From positions 2,043,106 to 2,107,105 of the forward strand of contig BFEA01000013.1 of the NCBI GenBank assembly GCA_003427395.1: a stretch of DNA of 64,000 nucleotides, given 5' to 3'. Made by a program: the position numbers and the translations under genes. This DNA comes from Chara braunii. Lineage: Eukaryota; Streptophyta; Charophyceae; Charales; Characeae. Positions 35,076 through 44,589 of the stretch are shown here, one piece after another; positions within the stretch are counted from its first letter, which is position 1, and the number at the start of each line of letters is the position of its first letter. A model generated the notes under the pieces. The model was not told where the DNA came from. It saw only the letters and a list, made by a program, of their open reading frames with translations, and did no database searches.

Positions 35076-35744
35076 ATATTAAAAAAATCCTAAATTTTTT
35101 TTAATATTAATTTAATCACAACCACAAACACCTTGGAGGACTTTTTTTTATATGGTTATTTCAATCGGGCTGACTTTTGTTTTTTCCAAAAATTGTTTCC
35201 TTTGGTTAACAGTTAGACTGTGATGCATTTTATCTCCAAAGTCAGTATTAGGCCCTCATATGTCTAGCTCGCAGTTGCCCAACGGCCTGTTTGTACATTT
35301 ACTGATTGTTTTCTTCCTGGCTTTCAAAAACTTTCTCGTATGATTTTGTGTGCGAGTGTGTATGTTATCATGACATATCACCATTTTTCTGGTTCTTTTT
35401 TTTATTCTGTTGCAGGACTCTTTCCGGAAGAGTTGTGCAAAAATGATACGAGAAAACACGGAACATCGGAAACTTGCAAGAACAACTCTTGCGAACGTGA
35501 AGTCATATGAAAAATCTAAAGAAATTGATGAGATGTTCCGATACATGGAAGAGATCGAACTGGGAAAATATGTTCTCCATCATCCAAAGATTGGTAAATG
35601 AATCGATTATGCCGTCATGCCCTTTTTATTTTGTAAGGAAAACCTCTGTTTCGAACTGATTGCAAGAATTTTCCTGATTGTAAGAGGGTGTATGTCTGTT
35701 ATGTCCCTTTTTTTTCCTTCTAAAAATGCAATTGATATGTCTCA

Positions 35745-35884
35745 TACTTGCGGCACACAGCAGCGGTGCGCGCTGCACTGCCCCCTAGGCCCAGTGCATG
35801 TGCGCGTGCGTGCGCAGGCATGCGCAGTGCACATGCGGGTCGGGCTGGACCAGGTGTGCAAGATGCGCGTTTTTTTTTTGTTTT

Positions 35885-35916
<32 letters not shown>

Positions 35917-35930
35917 GGGACGGGGCGTTG
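35745..35930. repeat. GC-rich patch, poly-T and poly-G tract
   Basis: GTGCGCGTGCGTGCGCAGGC-type alternating purine-pyrimidine sequence, potentially Z-DNA-forming, then T runs and about 25 consecutive G. No gene is recognised. Confidence 0.7.
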
Positions 35931-35979
35931 TGCTTCCACTAGGGTTTGGGAGGTGCCTTCACCACTGAACAAAGTAGGG

Positions 35980-35981
<2 letters not shown>

Positions 35982-36032
<51 letters not shown>

Positions 36033-36089
36033 TTAACCACCTAACAGATCGGAACGATGTGGAGAAGATTACATGGCCGCTGGGCAAGG

Positions 36090-36166
<77 letters not shown>

Positions 36167-36239
36167 TTAACCACCTAACGGATCAGAACGATGTGGAGAA
36201 GATTACATGACCGCTGGGCAAGGATGAGAGAGAGAGAGA

Positions 36240-36280
<41 letters not shown>

Positions 36281-36336
36281 TTAACCACCTTACGAATCGG
36301 AACGACGTGGAGAAGATTACATGGCTGCTGGGCAAG

Positions 36337-36382
<46 letters not shown>

Positions 36383-36423
36383 CCTTAACCACCTAACGAA
36401 TCGGAACGACGCGGAGAAGATTG
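35982..36423 (+). repeat. Composite satellite: (GA)n arrays alternating with a 62-bp unit
   Basis: Units starting CCTTAACCACCTAACG at 36031, 36165, 36279 and 36383, each about 62 bp (the last cut by the N gap), separated by GA arrays of 50-70 bp. The unit also occurs at 13468. Confidence 0.9.
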
Positions 36424-36496
36424 NNNNNNNNNNNNNNNNNNNNNNNNNNNNNNNNNNNNNNNNNNNNNNNNNNNNNNNNNNNNNNNNNNNNNNNNN
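36424..36496. other. Assembly gap (73 N)
   Basis: Interrupts the fourth satellite unit. An adapter remnant follows 9 bp later. Confidence 1.
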
Positions 36497-36505
36497 AAGT
36501 GGTTG

Positions 36506-36530
36506 CTGTCTCTTATACACATCTAGATGT
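36506..36530. other. Truncated mate-pair junction adapter
   Basis: CTGTCTCTTATACACATCT plus AGATGT, then a (TA)n run replaces the remainder. The sequence after it (AGCCCCTCGTTTGTTGTCCT) resembles the left flank of the adapter at 27807 (AGCCCCTCGTTTTTTGTTCT). Confidence 0.9.
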
Positions 36531-37147
36531 ATATATATATATATATATATATATAGCCCCTCGTTTGTTGTCCTCTTCTCCTGCTTTACCTGAGAATTAC
36601 CGCGCAACTCTATTTGGCTTCGTTTGTGGTCTTCCCCTCCTTGCTATCTTACCTCTTCCTCACTCGCAACAATCTTTCACACTATGCCATTCATTCTCAC
36701 ATACCCGACTTTGTCTCCTCGTTTCCATCCTAGCGGTGACATAGTGACCTTCCTTGCCCTCTTTGACCTTCTGTCTCGCGATAGTCTTTCCTTTCCTGAC
36801 CTCCTCTTCTTTTCCCACGTAGATGTGCCCTCTCACGTTCTCTTGCCTTCTCTTCCACAACCAGCCTACGTCTCTCTCTCTCTCTCATTGTTGATTTATT
36901 TTAAAGAAACTGTGGAATGTCTTTTTTTATCCCATATTTTAATTGTCTACACGAACAAAGGAAGTTTTTACGATCTCATCAAAGACACGTCTGCTCATTT
37001 CCTCATCTTTCTGTGCCCCCCCCCCCCTCTGAAACACCTTGTATCTTGCTTATCCTAGAACCCAGCTTGAGGGTTGATGTCCAGGCAACCACCGTCGTGT
37101 CTGGACCAACAACAAAAAGGAAAAGAAATGGAAGGGTTGTGATTTAA

Positions 37148-38315
37148 GCTACAAAAAAATGAGACATTGTAGAATTAGAACTTCATAAAAGAGCAAACAA
37201 ATTATAACCCATTATTTAAGGGATATATTTGTTTGAATTACTTCCTGTTATTCTTTTATAGGCAGCTTTATTTAAGGGAGATATTTGACACGGCCACCTT
37301 TTCGCGACAGTTGCAGCACCAAGGGTTTGATTCTTGGACCTCTCTATACCCTGCGTACAGTATCCCGTGTCTGTGTATGTTTGAACACGTGACCTGTCGC
37401 CCGAAAGTTGTCTGTTTGGGACTGTTGTACATATGTGGGTTGCATGGGTTCGATCCATAGATCTGTAGCGTAGGGGTCGTAGCTTGATTGAGTCGTAACT
37501 GCTACAGAGCCGAAGGGTTACTCACGTAGGTTGTAGATCTATCTAGAACTATCCTAGGTGGCACTTTGTAGGTCCTAGGTCTCAGTCCTACGTAGAAGTG
37601 TCTAGAGGAAAGTCCTACCTAGCAGATCTTACCAGTCCAGTTAGCACCATCTGGAAACATCCAGTCAGCAAGTACCAATGGGACTGTTCACACCCTGGGC
37701 CAAGGTCCGATAGGGTCGGCCAACCAATCTACGAAGTATAAACCAAGAGGCAGCGTCGAGTCATTCATTCATTCCGCCTATGAGCCTTGCGGAAGCGCTG
37801 CCAAAGTAGTCGCTTGTGTACGATGGTCTGCAGGTGCCCGGAGAGGAAGAGGGCTAGGAGAGGGAATCACCATAGCTGTTAGTAGGAGGAGGAAGACGAC
37901 GGCCATAGCCGCCATGTCAGTGTGTTAATAGATGATAGTGAGTCAGTGTGAGTTTGTGTATGAGTGAGACATCCAGGGTAGATCCAGATAGCGAGTGAGT
38001 GTGTGTAGTGTGTGTGTAAACAAGTTGTCGGGATACAGCGATCGGGAGGAGAAACTTTGTCGAGCCATTTCTGAATAAAGTTGGATCCGACTGTATTCCT
38101 GGCCAAATTCAAATCTCCCAGTTTTCAGTGTGGGCGCGGTTGCGCCGGCCATATCTGTATTTGGTTGCATGCATGTCGAGTCGGAGAAAGGAGGTCTGAT
38201 TGCATATTTCTTCGAACTGCTTTCTGGTATTCCCTTTTTATGATGAATATCATGTACTCACTCTTATATTTTCTGTGTTGTCTGCTTTTGCTCTTCCTTT
38301 GTAATTTTTCCGCAG
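37148..38315. other. KDZ intron 4, 3' part; possible solo LTR remnant
   Basis: No exon seen. 37424-38126 starts TGTTGTACATATG, has AGTATAAACC (about 37736) and AATAAAG (about 38073) and ends TTTTCA. This is compatible with a solo LTR of about 700 bp, but no second LTR or target duplication is visible. Confidence 0.3.
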
Positions 38316-38478
38316 GTATATCATTACTTGCTTACATTGTTTGCAAATCATTCGTTTCCTGAATACATGGGTTATGATGATATGTGTCATCTTTTGCGCT
38401 TTGCACTCAATGCGAAAAGGAAAAATGCAACAACAAAAATCAAGGAATTCACAGACACTGAGAGGATCCATCATGTCG
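38316..38478 (+). CDS. KDZ transposase exon 5
   Basis: Acceptor TTTTTCCGCAG, donor GTCG|GTAAGT. It reads VYHYLLTLFANHSF and then PEYMGYDDMCHLLRFAL. The hydrophobic-Y-D-x-x-C-x-L pattern after a helical segment is a hallmark region of KDZ transposases. The single G at its end combines with TT of exon 6 to give Val. Confidence 0.75.
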
Positions 38479-38800
38479 GTAAGTTTTTGTAAATAATCTT
38501 TATAATTTTTCTGCCACGTGCATACTATTTTTCAGTTATGTCTTATATCACTATGTTGTATGGAGTTGTTGTGACACTGTACCACAATGAGATCATGAGA
38601 CTTGTGGGTCCGAAGCTGAATTTTAAAGTTATATGTGGATTATCGCTCAGTGTCTCTCGTAACTCCATCCGAGGTACTTGTGGTATTCATGGAATACTGT
38701 GCTTGATCATGGCGATATTATATGTGTTATTGAGTATAATGGCCACAACATCTCATCCAATTTCTGACAAGGGTTGGTTTTTTCTACGTTGTCTTTGAAG

Positions 38801-38946
38801 TTGATTTCTTCCACTTCAAAAATCATGTTGGGCATTGGTGTAACAGCAATGTTAATCCAAGAAAATATGACGAGCTGAAAAAAGCAAACATGTCAATCTG
38901 CGAACAACGTTTCAAATGGTTTGCGCAATAGAAAGGAACAATGAGG
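38801..38946 (+). pseudogene. KDZ transposase exon 6: catalytic-region motif, in-frame stop
   Basis: Acceptor GTCTTTGAAG, donor ATGAG|GTAAGT. It reads VDFFHFKNHVGHWCNSNVNP and KKANMSICEQRFKWFAQ, then TAG (38930-38932), then KGTM. The D-x-F-H-F-x-N-H-x-x-x-W-C, N-P and N-x-x-x-x-E-Q spacing is the most diagnostic signature of KDZ transposases. The stop is a clear lesion between conserved segments. The remaining phase (AG|) fits the G at the start of exon 7. Confidence 0.8.
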
Positions 38947-39032
38947 TAAGTTGTTTTTATCTTTTTTTTTAATAACAATTTTCTTGTTCTAGTAATTTTT
39001 TAATTCTCCTTGTTATTAAAAGTCTTATTATT

Positions 39033-39425
39033 GGTTAAGCACACAAGTGGCATTCAGGATGTGGGTTCGAGCCCCATCATCTCCTGCAATGCACTATGTG
39101 GCAAGCGAGTGTGATAGTCCACCTGATACATCAGATCAGTATTGGTAGGGTCTATGACCAACACATGTGCAAGTGTGAGCGTGAGTGGATTCTGTGTGAT
39201 AGGTGGGAGAGCGTTGGCCATAGCCATTACTGCTACTTGATGGGGGATGGGGGATTCCGAAGTAGATGGGAGGCACAACTACTGGCAAAATGCTCGGTCT
39301 TTGCGTTAGCCGGCCCCCCCACCGACAACCACCCCCTACTCTCTGAGCACCGCCGATCAGGGCGCGGGGCAATGTGCATCCGCTTAATTGTGAGAGGTAG
39401 CTATGCTTGTAGGGGTCACTGACTC
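39033..39425 (+). mobile_element. tRNA-derived SINE, copy C (5' truncated)
   Basis: Begins GGTTAAGCACACAAGTGGCA with B-box GTGGGTTCGAGCCCC. The body GTGGGAGAGCGTTGGCCATA and AAATGCTCGGTCTTTGCG and the tail AGCTATGCTTGTAGGGGTCA correspond to SINE copy A on the minus strand at 11213-11657. It lies in the last KDZ intron. Confidence 0.75.
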
Positions 39426-39800
39426 TGCCACTATCTGTCTGTTATGTGGTTAGTCTGCCTGTTTGTCTGTTAGCCTCTGACTCTGTCAATGTCTGTCTGT
39501 TGTGTGTCTGCCTCTCTCTCTCTCTATTTGTCACACTGTCTGTCTGTGACTCGCTTTCTATCCCATGCAAGAAAAGTTGCACTGGTTGCCTGTGGATATG
39601 CCTGGCCGGCCTTCCTGGTTGCCTGACTCCCGGCTTGGCGCAGGGAGGCTGTGTGGCTGCCTGGCTGCCTGGTCGCCTGGCTTCCAATCCTCCTGCCTGC
39701 TTGCCTACCTGGTCACCTGGCTTGGCTGCCTGATTGGCTGTCTGCCAGGCAACGAGACTGCCTGACCGTCTCTCTATCTGCCTGCCAGGCAACGAGACTT
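39424..39800 (+). repeat. Degenerate (CTGT/CCTGG)n minisatellite
   Basis: TGTCTGT and TGCCTGG phrases over about 375 bp. Ends with two near-identical TGCCAGGCAACGAGACT segments (39749 and 39784). Confidence 0.75.
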
Positions 39801-39918
39801 CCAGAGCAGCAGGCTCAGAGCGTGGGGGAGATAGGATGGGATGGGATATGGGGGGATGAGGCCCTGGTTGACTTCAGGATGGAAGACAACCACTACCGGT
39901 CTCTCAGAAATATACACC

Positions 39919-40058
39919 AAGCTGATAAATATACACAACAAACTTTTTGAAGTTTTTTTCCCTTGTTTCATGTGCCCCCACTCTCGAGATCTGTTTTGAC
40001 TTTTGTTCTTGCTTTATCAATTACCTGACATTTTGTTTGGAACTCTTTTGTTATGTTT
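39919..40058 (+). repeat. Direct repeat, left copy
   Basis: Shares AACTTTTTGAAGTTTTTTTC, CTCGAGATCTG and CCTGACATTTTGTTTGGAAC with 41877-42014 in the same orientation. The two copies bracket about 1.8 kb holding the foldback element. Confidence 0.75.
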
Positions 40059-40307
40059 GTTGATTGTAGAGGTGGGGAAAGTGCGTAGGCTTGACTTTTT
40101 CACCACTTATTATATTTGATTTGACAAATTGACATGCTCCCATTCTTATTTTGCGACATCCTTCTTCACTGGCGGTGTGATATCAGTTTATTTAATTATT
40201 TATGTATTGTAGTTTTATGGAACTATTTATGTAAGTGGTGAAAGATCGGAGGTCGTGTTACCATGATCTGGCCTAGGTGGTAGTGGTTGTCAATGACAAG
40301 CAGTGTT

Positions 40308-41015
40308 GGCACCCGCATTCACAAAGACCGCAACACCCCAGACCTTGTGTTCTGAGGGGCTGCAGCTAGTAGTCCGAAGAGTCATGCAGACCCCTCCACG
40401 TCTCACGCCATAATGCAAAGTCTGATAATTTTGACAATGTGCACCTCTTCATCATGGCAAGTAGCCCTTCACAAAACTCCATTATCGGTTCTCTATCATG
40501 GGACTGATTTTCGCTCCTAGGTGCAGAGTTTGCACCACCACATCTCACACCATACTCTGCAGCGAGGAGCGAAAACCGGACCCATGATTTTCGCTCCTAG
40601 GTGCATAGTTTGGGCCCCCACATCTCACACCATACTCTGCACCGAGGAGGGGAAACTGGACCCATGATTTTCGCTGCTAGGTGCAGAGTTTGCACCTCCA
40701 CATCTCACACCGTACTCCGCTCCGAGGAGAGAAAACCGGACCATGATTTTCACTCTTAGGTGCAGAGTTTACACCTCCGCATCTTATACCATACTTTGCA
40801 TCGAGGAGCGAAAACTGCACCCACGATAGAGAACCAGTAATGGAGTCTTGTGTAGGGCTACTTGCCATGGTGAAGAGGTGCACGTTATCAGAATTATCAT
40901 ACTTTGTGTTATGGCGTGGGATGAGGGGGTGTCTGCATGACTCTGGACTGCTAGCTTGAACGAGATGCAGCCCCTCAGAAGACAAGCTGTTGCGGTCCTT
41001 GGGAATGCGGGTGCC
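40308..41015. mobile_element. Foldback-type element with four hairpin units
   Basis: Outer arms of about 200 bp are inverted copies: GGCACCCGCATTC at 40308 pairs with GAATGCGGGTGCC ending at 41015. The pairing continues through GAGGGGCTGCA and GCAAGTAGCCCT. The centre holds four tandem units of 79-80 bp starting at 40506, 40586, 40666 and 40745. Each unit is itself an inverted repeat, starting TTTTCGCTCCTAGGTGCAGA and ending CTCTGCAGCGAGGAGCGAAA. No coding frame is convincing. Long inverted ends with internal tandem repeats are typical of foldback transposons. Confidence 0.8.
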
Positions 41016-41876
41016 GTTGGTGTATGTTGAATGTGCAATCAGTAATTTACCTGACAAAAATCACCAGCACGCAGCGAGCTCTCCGGGGTGCAAATTGGAG
41101 TCCTGGGCTAGTTTCCTTTTTTTTTTTTTCCACCCCCAAACCGAGTCTCTGGTTAGGCTTGACCCCATAATGGCCCCCCAATAATAGTTCAGACAGCGAG
41201 CATCCAGAAAGCTCTATCTTTCTGTCCGATTCTCTATGCTCTTCTCTGTCAAACTTTTGCATGCCCGTGACGAGCAGCCAGATTGGTGCCCCCCAGAATA
41301 CATGGGGCATGTGTGCTGTGTGTGGACAAAAACAAAAAGAGTACAGATTTTGAAAAAGAGAGTTAGCCTCAGGCAATCTGACAGTTTAAACTCTATGTGG
41401 ACTTCCCTAAGAGCTCCTCTATGTGAACCGCATTACCTATTAGGACTACCCCCGCAAACAAAAGCAGAGAGCATGAAGGGTGTAGTGGGCTGGTGGCAGC
41501 TCGATAGCAGCTGACCCATGTCATATTTATCTAGTGCATCTTTTTTTGGTCAGCAAAACTTTTCATTGGTGCATAAGGTTTTTTTTTTTGGAATGCCATG
41601 AGGGTGGCGGGGGAGAGCGGGGAAGAAAGGGGGGGGGGGGTGTTGTCTTCTGCCACCATTTTTTTTCTCTTTATGGGTTTAGGACCCAAATGTTCTTGTG
41701 TGAGGTGAGGCTGCTGACAGATACTGCTTGAGCGATCAGATGACCTTGAATTTTACTTTGAAAACAGAATGACGGCTTTGAGTAAAGAAACAAGGTAAAA
41801 GGATGATTACAAGCCTCCCTTACTTCAGCAGGGGCAAGCAGTGTGGCCAATAAATACTGAGGACTGGTTAATCGGA

Positions 41877-42014
41877 AGCTGATACATATACAAAGCGAAC
41901 TTTTTGAAGTTTTTTTCCCTCATTTCATTTGCCCCCGCTCTCGAGATCTGCTTTGGATTTGGTTCTTGCTTGATCAATTGCCTGACATTTTGTTTGGAAC
42001 TCTTTTGTTATCCA
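41877..42014 (+). repeat. Direct repeat, right copy
   Basis: Partner of 39919-40058, with scattered substitutions. It is followed by another CTGCC minisatellite, as the left copy is preceded by one. Confidence 0.75.
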
Positions 42015-42057
42015 AACTTCAGGTGATTTTTTCACCAATTACAAAATTTGTCTGCCT

Positions 42058-42440
42058 TGCCTTTCTGCCTGCCTCCCTTCGTGCTTGCCTCCCTACTTGG
42101 CTAACTCCCTATTAGTCTGTCTTTTTTTTTTTCGTGATTGGTGCAAAAAGAAAAAAAATATTTCGTAACTTTCAGAGGTTGTCTAACTGGCTCGTTGTCT
42201 GCCTGTCTGGATGTTTGGGTGTTTCTCTCTCTATCTGGCTCTGTGAGTTTGCCCTATATGGCTGTCTAGTTCGCTGTCTGGTTGCTTGTCTATTTTTCTC
42301 GCTGGCTGCCTGACTGTCTGCCTTGCCTGCCTGCATCCTCCCTGTCAGTCTGTATCTCTCTGTCTGTCTGTCAGTCTGTCTGTTTGTCTGTCCGGTTGTC
42401 TGTCCGACTGTCTGTCTGTCTCTATCTGTGTGTGGATTAC
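42058..42440 (+). repeat. Degenerate (CTGC/CTGT)n minisatellite
   Basis: TGCCTGCCTTTCTGCCTGCC-type sequence passing into TGTCTGTCTGTC near 42360-42425. Confidence 0.8.
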
Positions 42441-42522
42441 TCTCTTTGTCTGTAATACACTTTTTATCATATGTGGGTGAAACCGCGTTGGTCCTTCTTA
42501 TTGTTAAAGCAAAAAGTATGGA

Positions 42523-42528
<6 letters not shown>

Positions 42529-42591
<63 letters not shown>

Positions 42592-42592
42592 N

Positions 42593-42672
<80 letters not shown>
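42529..42672 (+). repeat. (CT)n microsatellite, 144 bp
   Basis: Perfect except for one N at 42592. Located about 140 bp upstream of KDZ exon 7. Confidence 0.95.
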
Positions 42673-42678
<6 letters not shown>

Positions 42679-42810
42679 ATATGTATTTGTTTCCACATTT
42701 GATCAAAACTTCAAAAGGTTACTTGTTCCCAAATGAACGTTGTTCTGGGTCATCAACTCACACTTTTTTTTTCGGTCCTGAATGCCGGTGTGATTTTGAC
42801 TCCATTGCAG

Positions 42811-42946
42811 GTACATGAACAAGGTTAGATTCAACTTTCTTCTTTTGATCATATGCCAGATCGACCACGAAAAGAAATCGATGACAGAAATCGAGAGAAT
42901 CAACCAGCGCACAGAGAGGTTAAAGAGGAGAAGACTTATTTGTTAA
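42811..42946 (+). CDS. KDZ transposase terminal exon 7
   Basis: Acceptor TCCATTGCAG. The first base completes the Arg codon begun by exon 6. It reads YMNKVRFNFLLLIICQIDHE and then KKSMTEIERINQRTERLKRR to TAA at 42944-42946. A M-N-x-x-R-F-x-F-x-L-L helix following the E-Q motif is the usual C-terminal segment of KDZ transposases. The basic tail may help DNA binding or nuclear entry. Confidence 0.7.
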
Positions 42947-43060
42947 CAAGTGGAGAGCAACAATTTCGGGCCCTTGATCAGACCAGGACAAGTGGCAGAA
43001 TCAACTTGCGGACAACATTGGCCATAGTGCCTCGCTCATCCCAAACCGTTTATTCACAGA

Positions 43061-43200
43061 GAGAGATGAACGGTGTTTGACATTAAATATTTGGAATCAC
43101 TGCAGTTACTTTTTGGGACCACTGCAATTATTATTTCTTTGCTTTGCTATACTTGGTCATACGCATAGCCATAGTGCCTCAGTTATCCCAGCGAATGCAC

Positions 43201-43261
<61 letters not shown>

Positions 43262-43364
43262 GTTTGAAATAGATGAGTGTTAATGACTCCGGTTACTACA
43301 TTTCATTTGTTCGCTGTGTTGTGTTGAGGGGTAGTGTTAGCCAGAGTGCCTTCCTCAGAGAGAG

Positions 43365-43438
<74 letters not shown>

Positions 43439-43555
43439 TGTTTGAAATTGAAGAGTGTGGATGAATCCACTTACTACATTTCATTGGTTCGCTGTGTTGT
43501 GCTGACGGGTAGTCTTGGCCAGAGTGCCTTCCTCATCTCAAACAATTCAGTGATT
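43061..43555 (+). repeat. Tandem 180-bp units each carrying a (GA)n array
   Basis: Three diverging units share GTGTTTGAAAT, TTACTACATTTCATT, GTTCGCTGTGTTGTG and CAGAGTGCCTTCCTCA. The second and third are preceded by GA arrays at 43203-43257 and 43360-43434. Confidence 0.75.
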
Positions 43556-43959
43556 GATGCAAGGGACGCTGGGCCCGCTTCCCAGGATATATTGAAAATT
43601 TTGGTTTTCATCAACAAGTCTTTTCTTATTCCTCGACTTTCTCCCTCAACTCCTCTTCATCCTCTTCCTCCTCCCCCTCCTGTTACTTCTCCTCCCTTCT
43701 CTTAGTTGTGATCGTCCTCTTCCGCTTGCTCTTTGTCTTGCTCTTCCTCTTATCATTGTCAATAATTCTTATTACATTTATTATTTAAATATTGTTTTTG
43801 TAATATAATGACTAGTAATAGAAACGGACACATCCCTGTTTGCTAGTATCATTATTATCAGTCTTTTTTTCTGCACTTATCATTCTTAACTGTTATATTA
43901 TTAAATTCCAAAGATTAGTAATGAAAACGGATATATCATGCCCAACTAGATTTGAGTTT

Positions 43960-44575
43960 GCCTGTCTGACGGTCTGTTTGCCGTGCGCCATGTCTGTTTG
44001 CCTAGCTTGCCTACTTGGCTTGCTCGCGTGCCTGACTTGCCTGCCCACCTGGCTGCGTGGCTGAGTGACCATCTGACAGTCTGTCTGGTTCCTGCCTGCC
44101 TACATACCAGCCCGCCTGCGTGTCAGTTTGCTCATCTCTTTTGTGTGTCTGTTTGTATGTTTCTCTGTCTGTTTGTCTGATTCGTTGGCTGGCTGACTGC
44201 CTATCTGCCTGCCTGTCTGCCTGCCTGCCTGCCTGCCTGCCTACCTACCTGCCTAGCTGCTTGTGCCTCTCCATCTGTATCACACTGTCTGCCTCGTTCT
44301 CACTGCATAGCGCCAGAAAGATAGCTTGTATGCATACATTCACCAGGAAGCCTTCATTATTCGCAGCATGAAGAATAGTAATATAAAGGGATACAACATA
44401 CACAGCTAGATCGGAGCCTGCCAGCTTGCCTAGCTACTTGGTTGGCAGTCTTCCCGGCTTGTCTGCCATCGTGGCTTGCCTGCCTGCCAGGCTTCTCTGC
44501 CTTGCTTGCCTGCTTGCTTGTCTGACTTTCGATTTGTGTGTGTCTGTCAGCCTATCTGTTTGTGTGTGTTCCATC
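43960..44575 (+). repeat. Degenerate (CTGC)n minisatellites
   Basis: Two CTGCC-rich blocks (about 43960-44300 and 44415-44575) share the flank AACTAGATTTGAG or AGCTAGATCGGAG, which suggests a larger duplicated unit of about 450 bp. Confidence 0.7.
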
Positions 44576-44589
44576 AATGATTACAGATG

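Larger units (their letters stand above)
32455..37147 (+). pseudogene. DUF3987-type gene, five 3' exons (copy 2)
   Basis: Exons at 32455-32924, 33624-33792, 33850-34163, 35416-35593 and 37059-37147, stop TAA at 37145. Phases agree at each join: phase 0 after exons 1 and 3, one base after exons 2 and 4. Seen in order: acidic Walker-B-like IAFEDEL; GYTQPERFLALY and GLMNRFNVF; helical FYAKMKGEVIIVSTILHV and ISQSSVDYARKFL; then EIDEMFRYMEEIELGKYVLH, which looks like the winged-helix end of DUF3987-class proteins. The last exon ends with basic TTKRKRNGRVVI, a possible nuclear signal. The family is P-loop ATPase/primase-associated and often mobile. The P-loop exons are not found upstream. The A10 run at 32803-32812 breaks the frame in exon 1. 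The gene lies wholly inside KDZ intron 4 on the same strand. Gaps and adapters in this intron mean exons could be missing. Confidence 0.65.

Noticed and set aside
40506-40824. CRISPR-like array (four repeats of 80 bp)
   Set aside because: Units are contiguous without unique spacers, each is palindromic, and they are enclosed by long inverted arms in a eukaryotic intron. A foldback element fits better.
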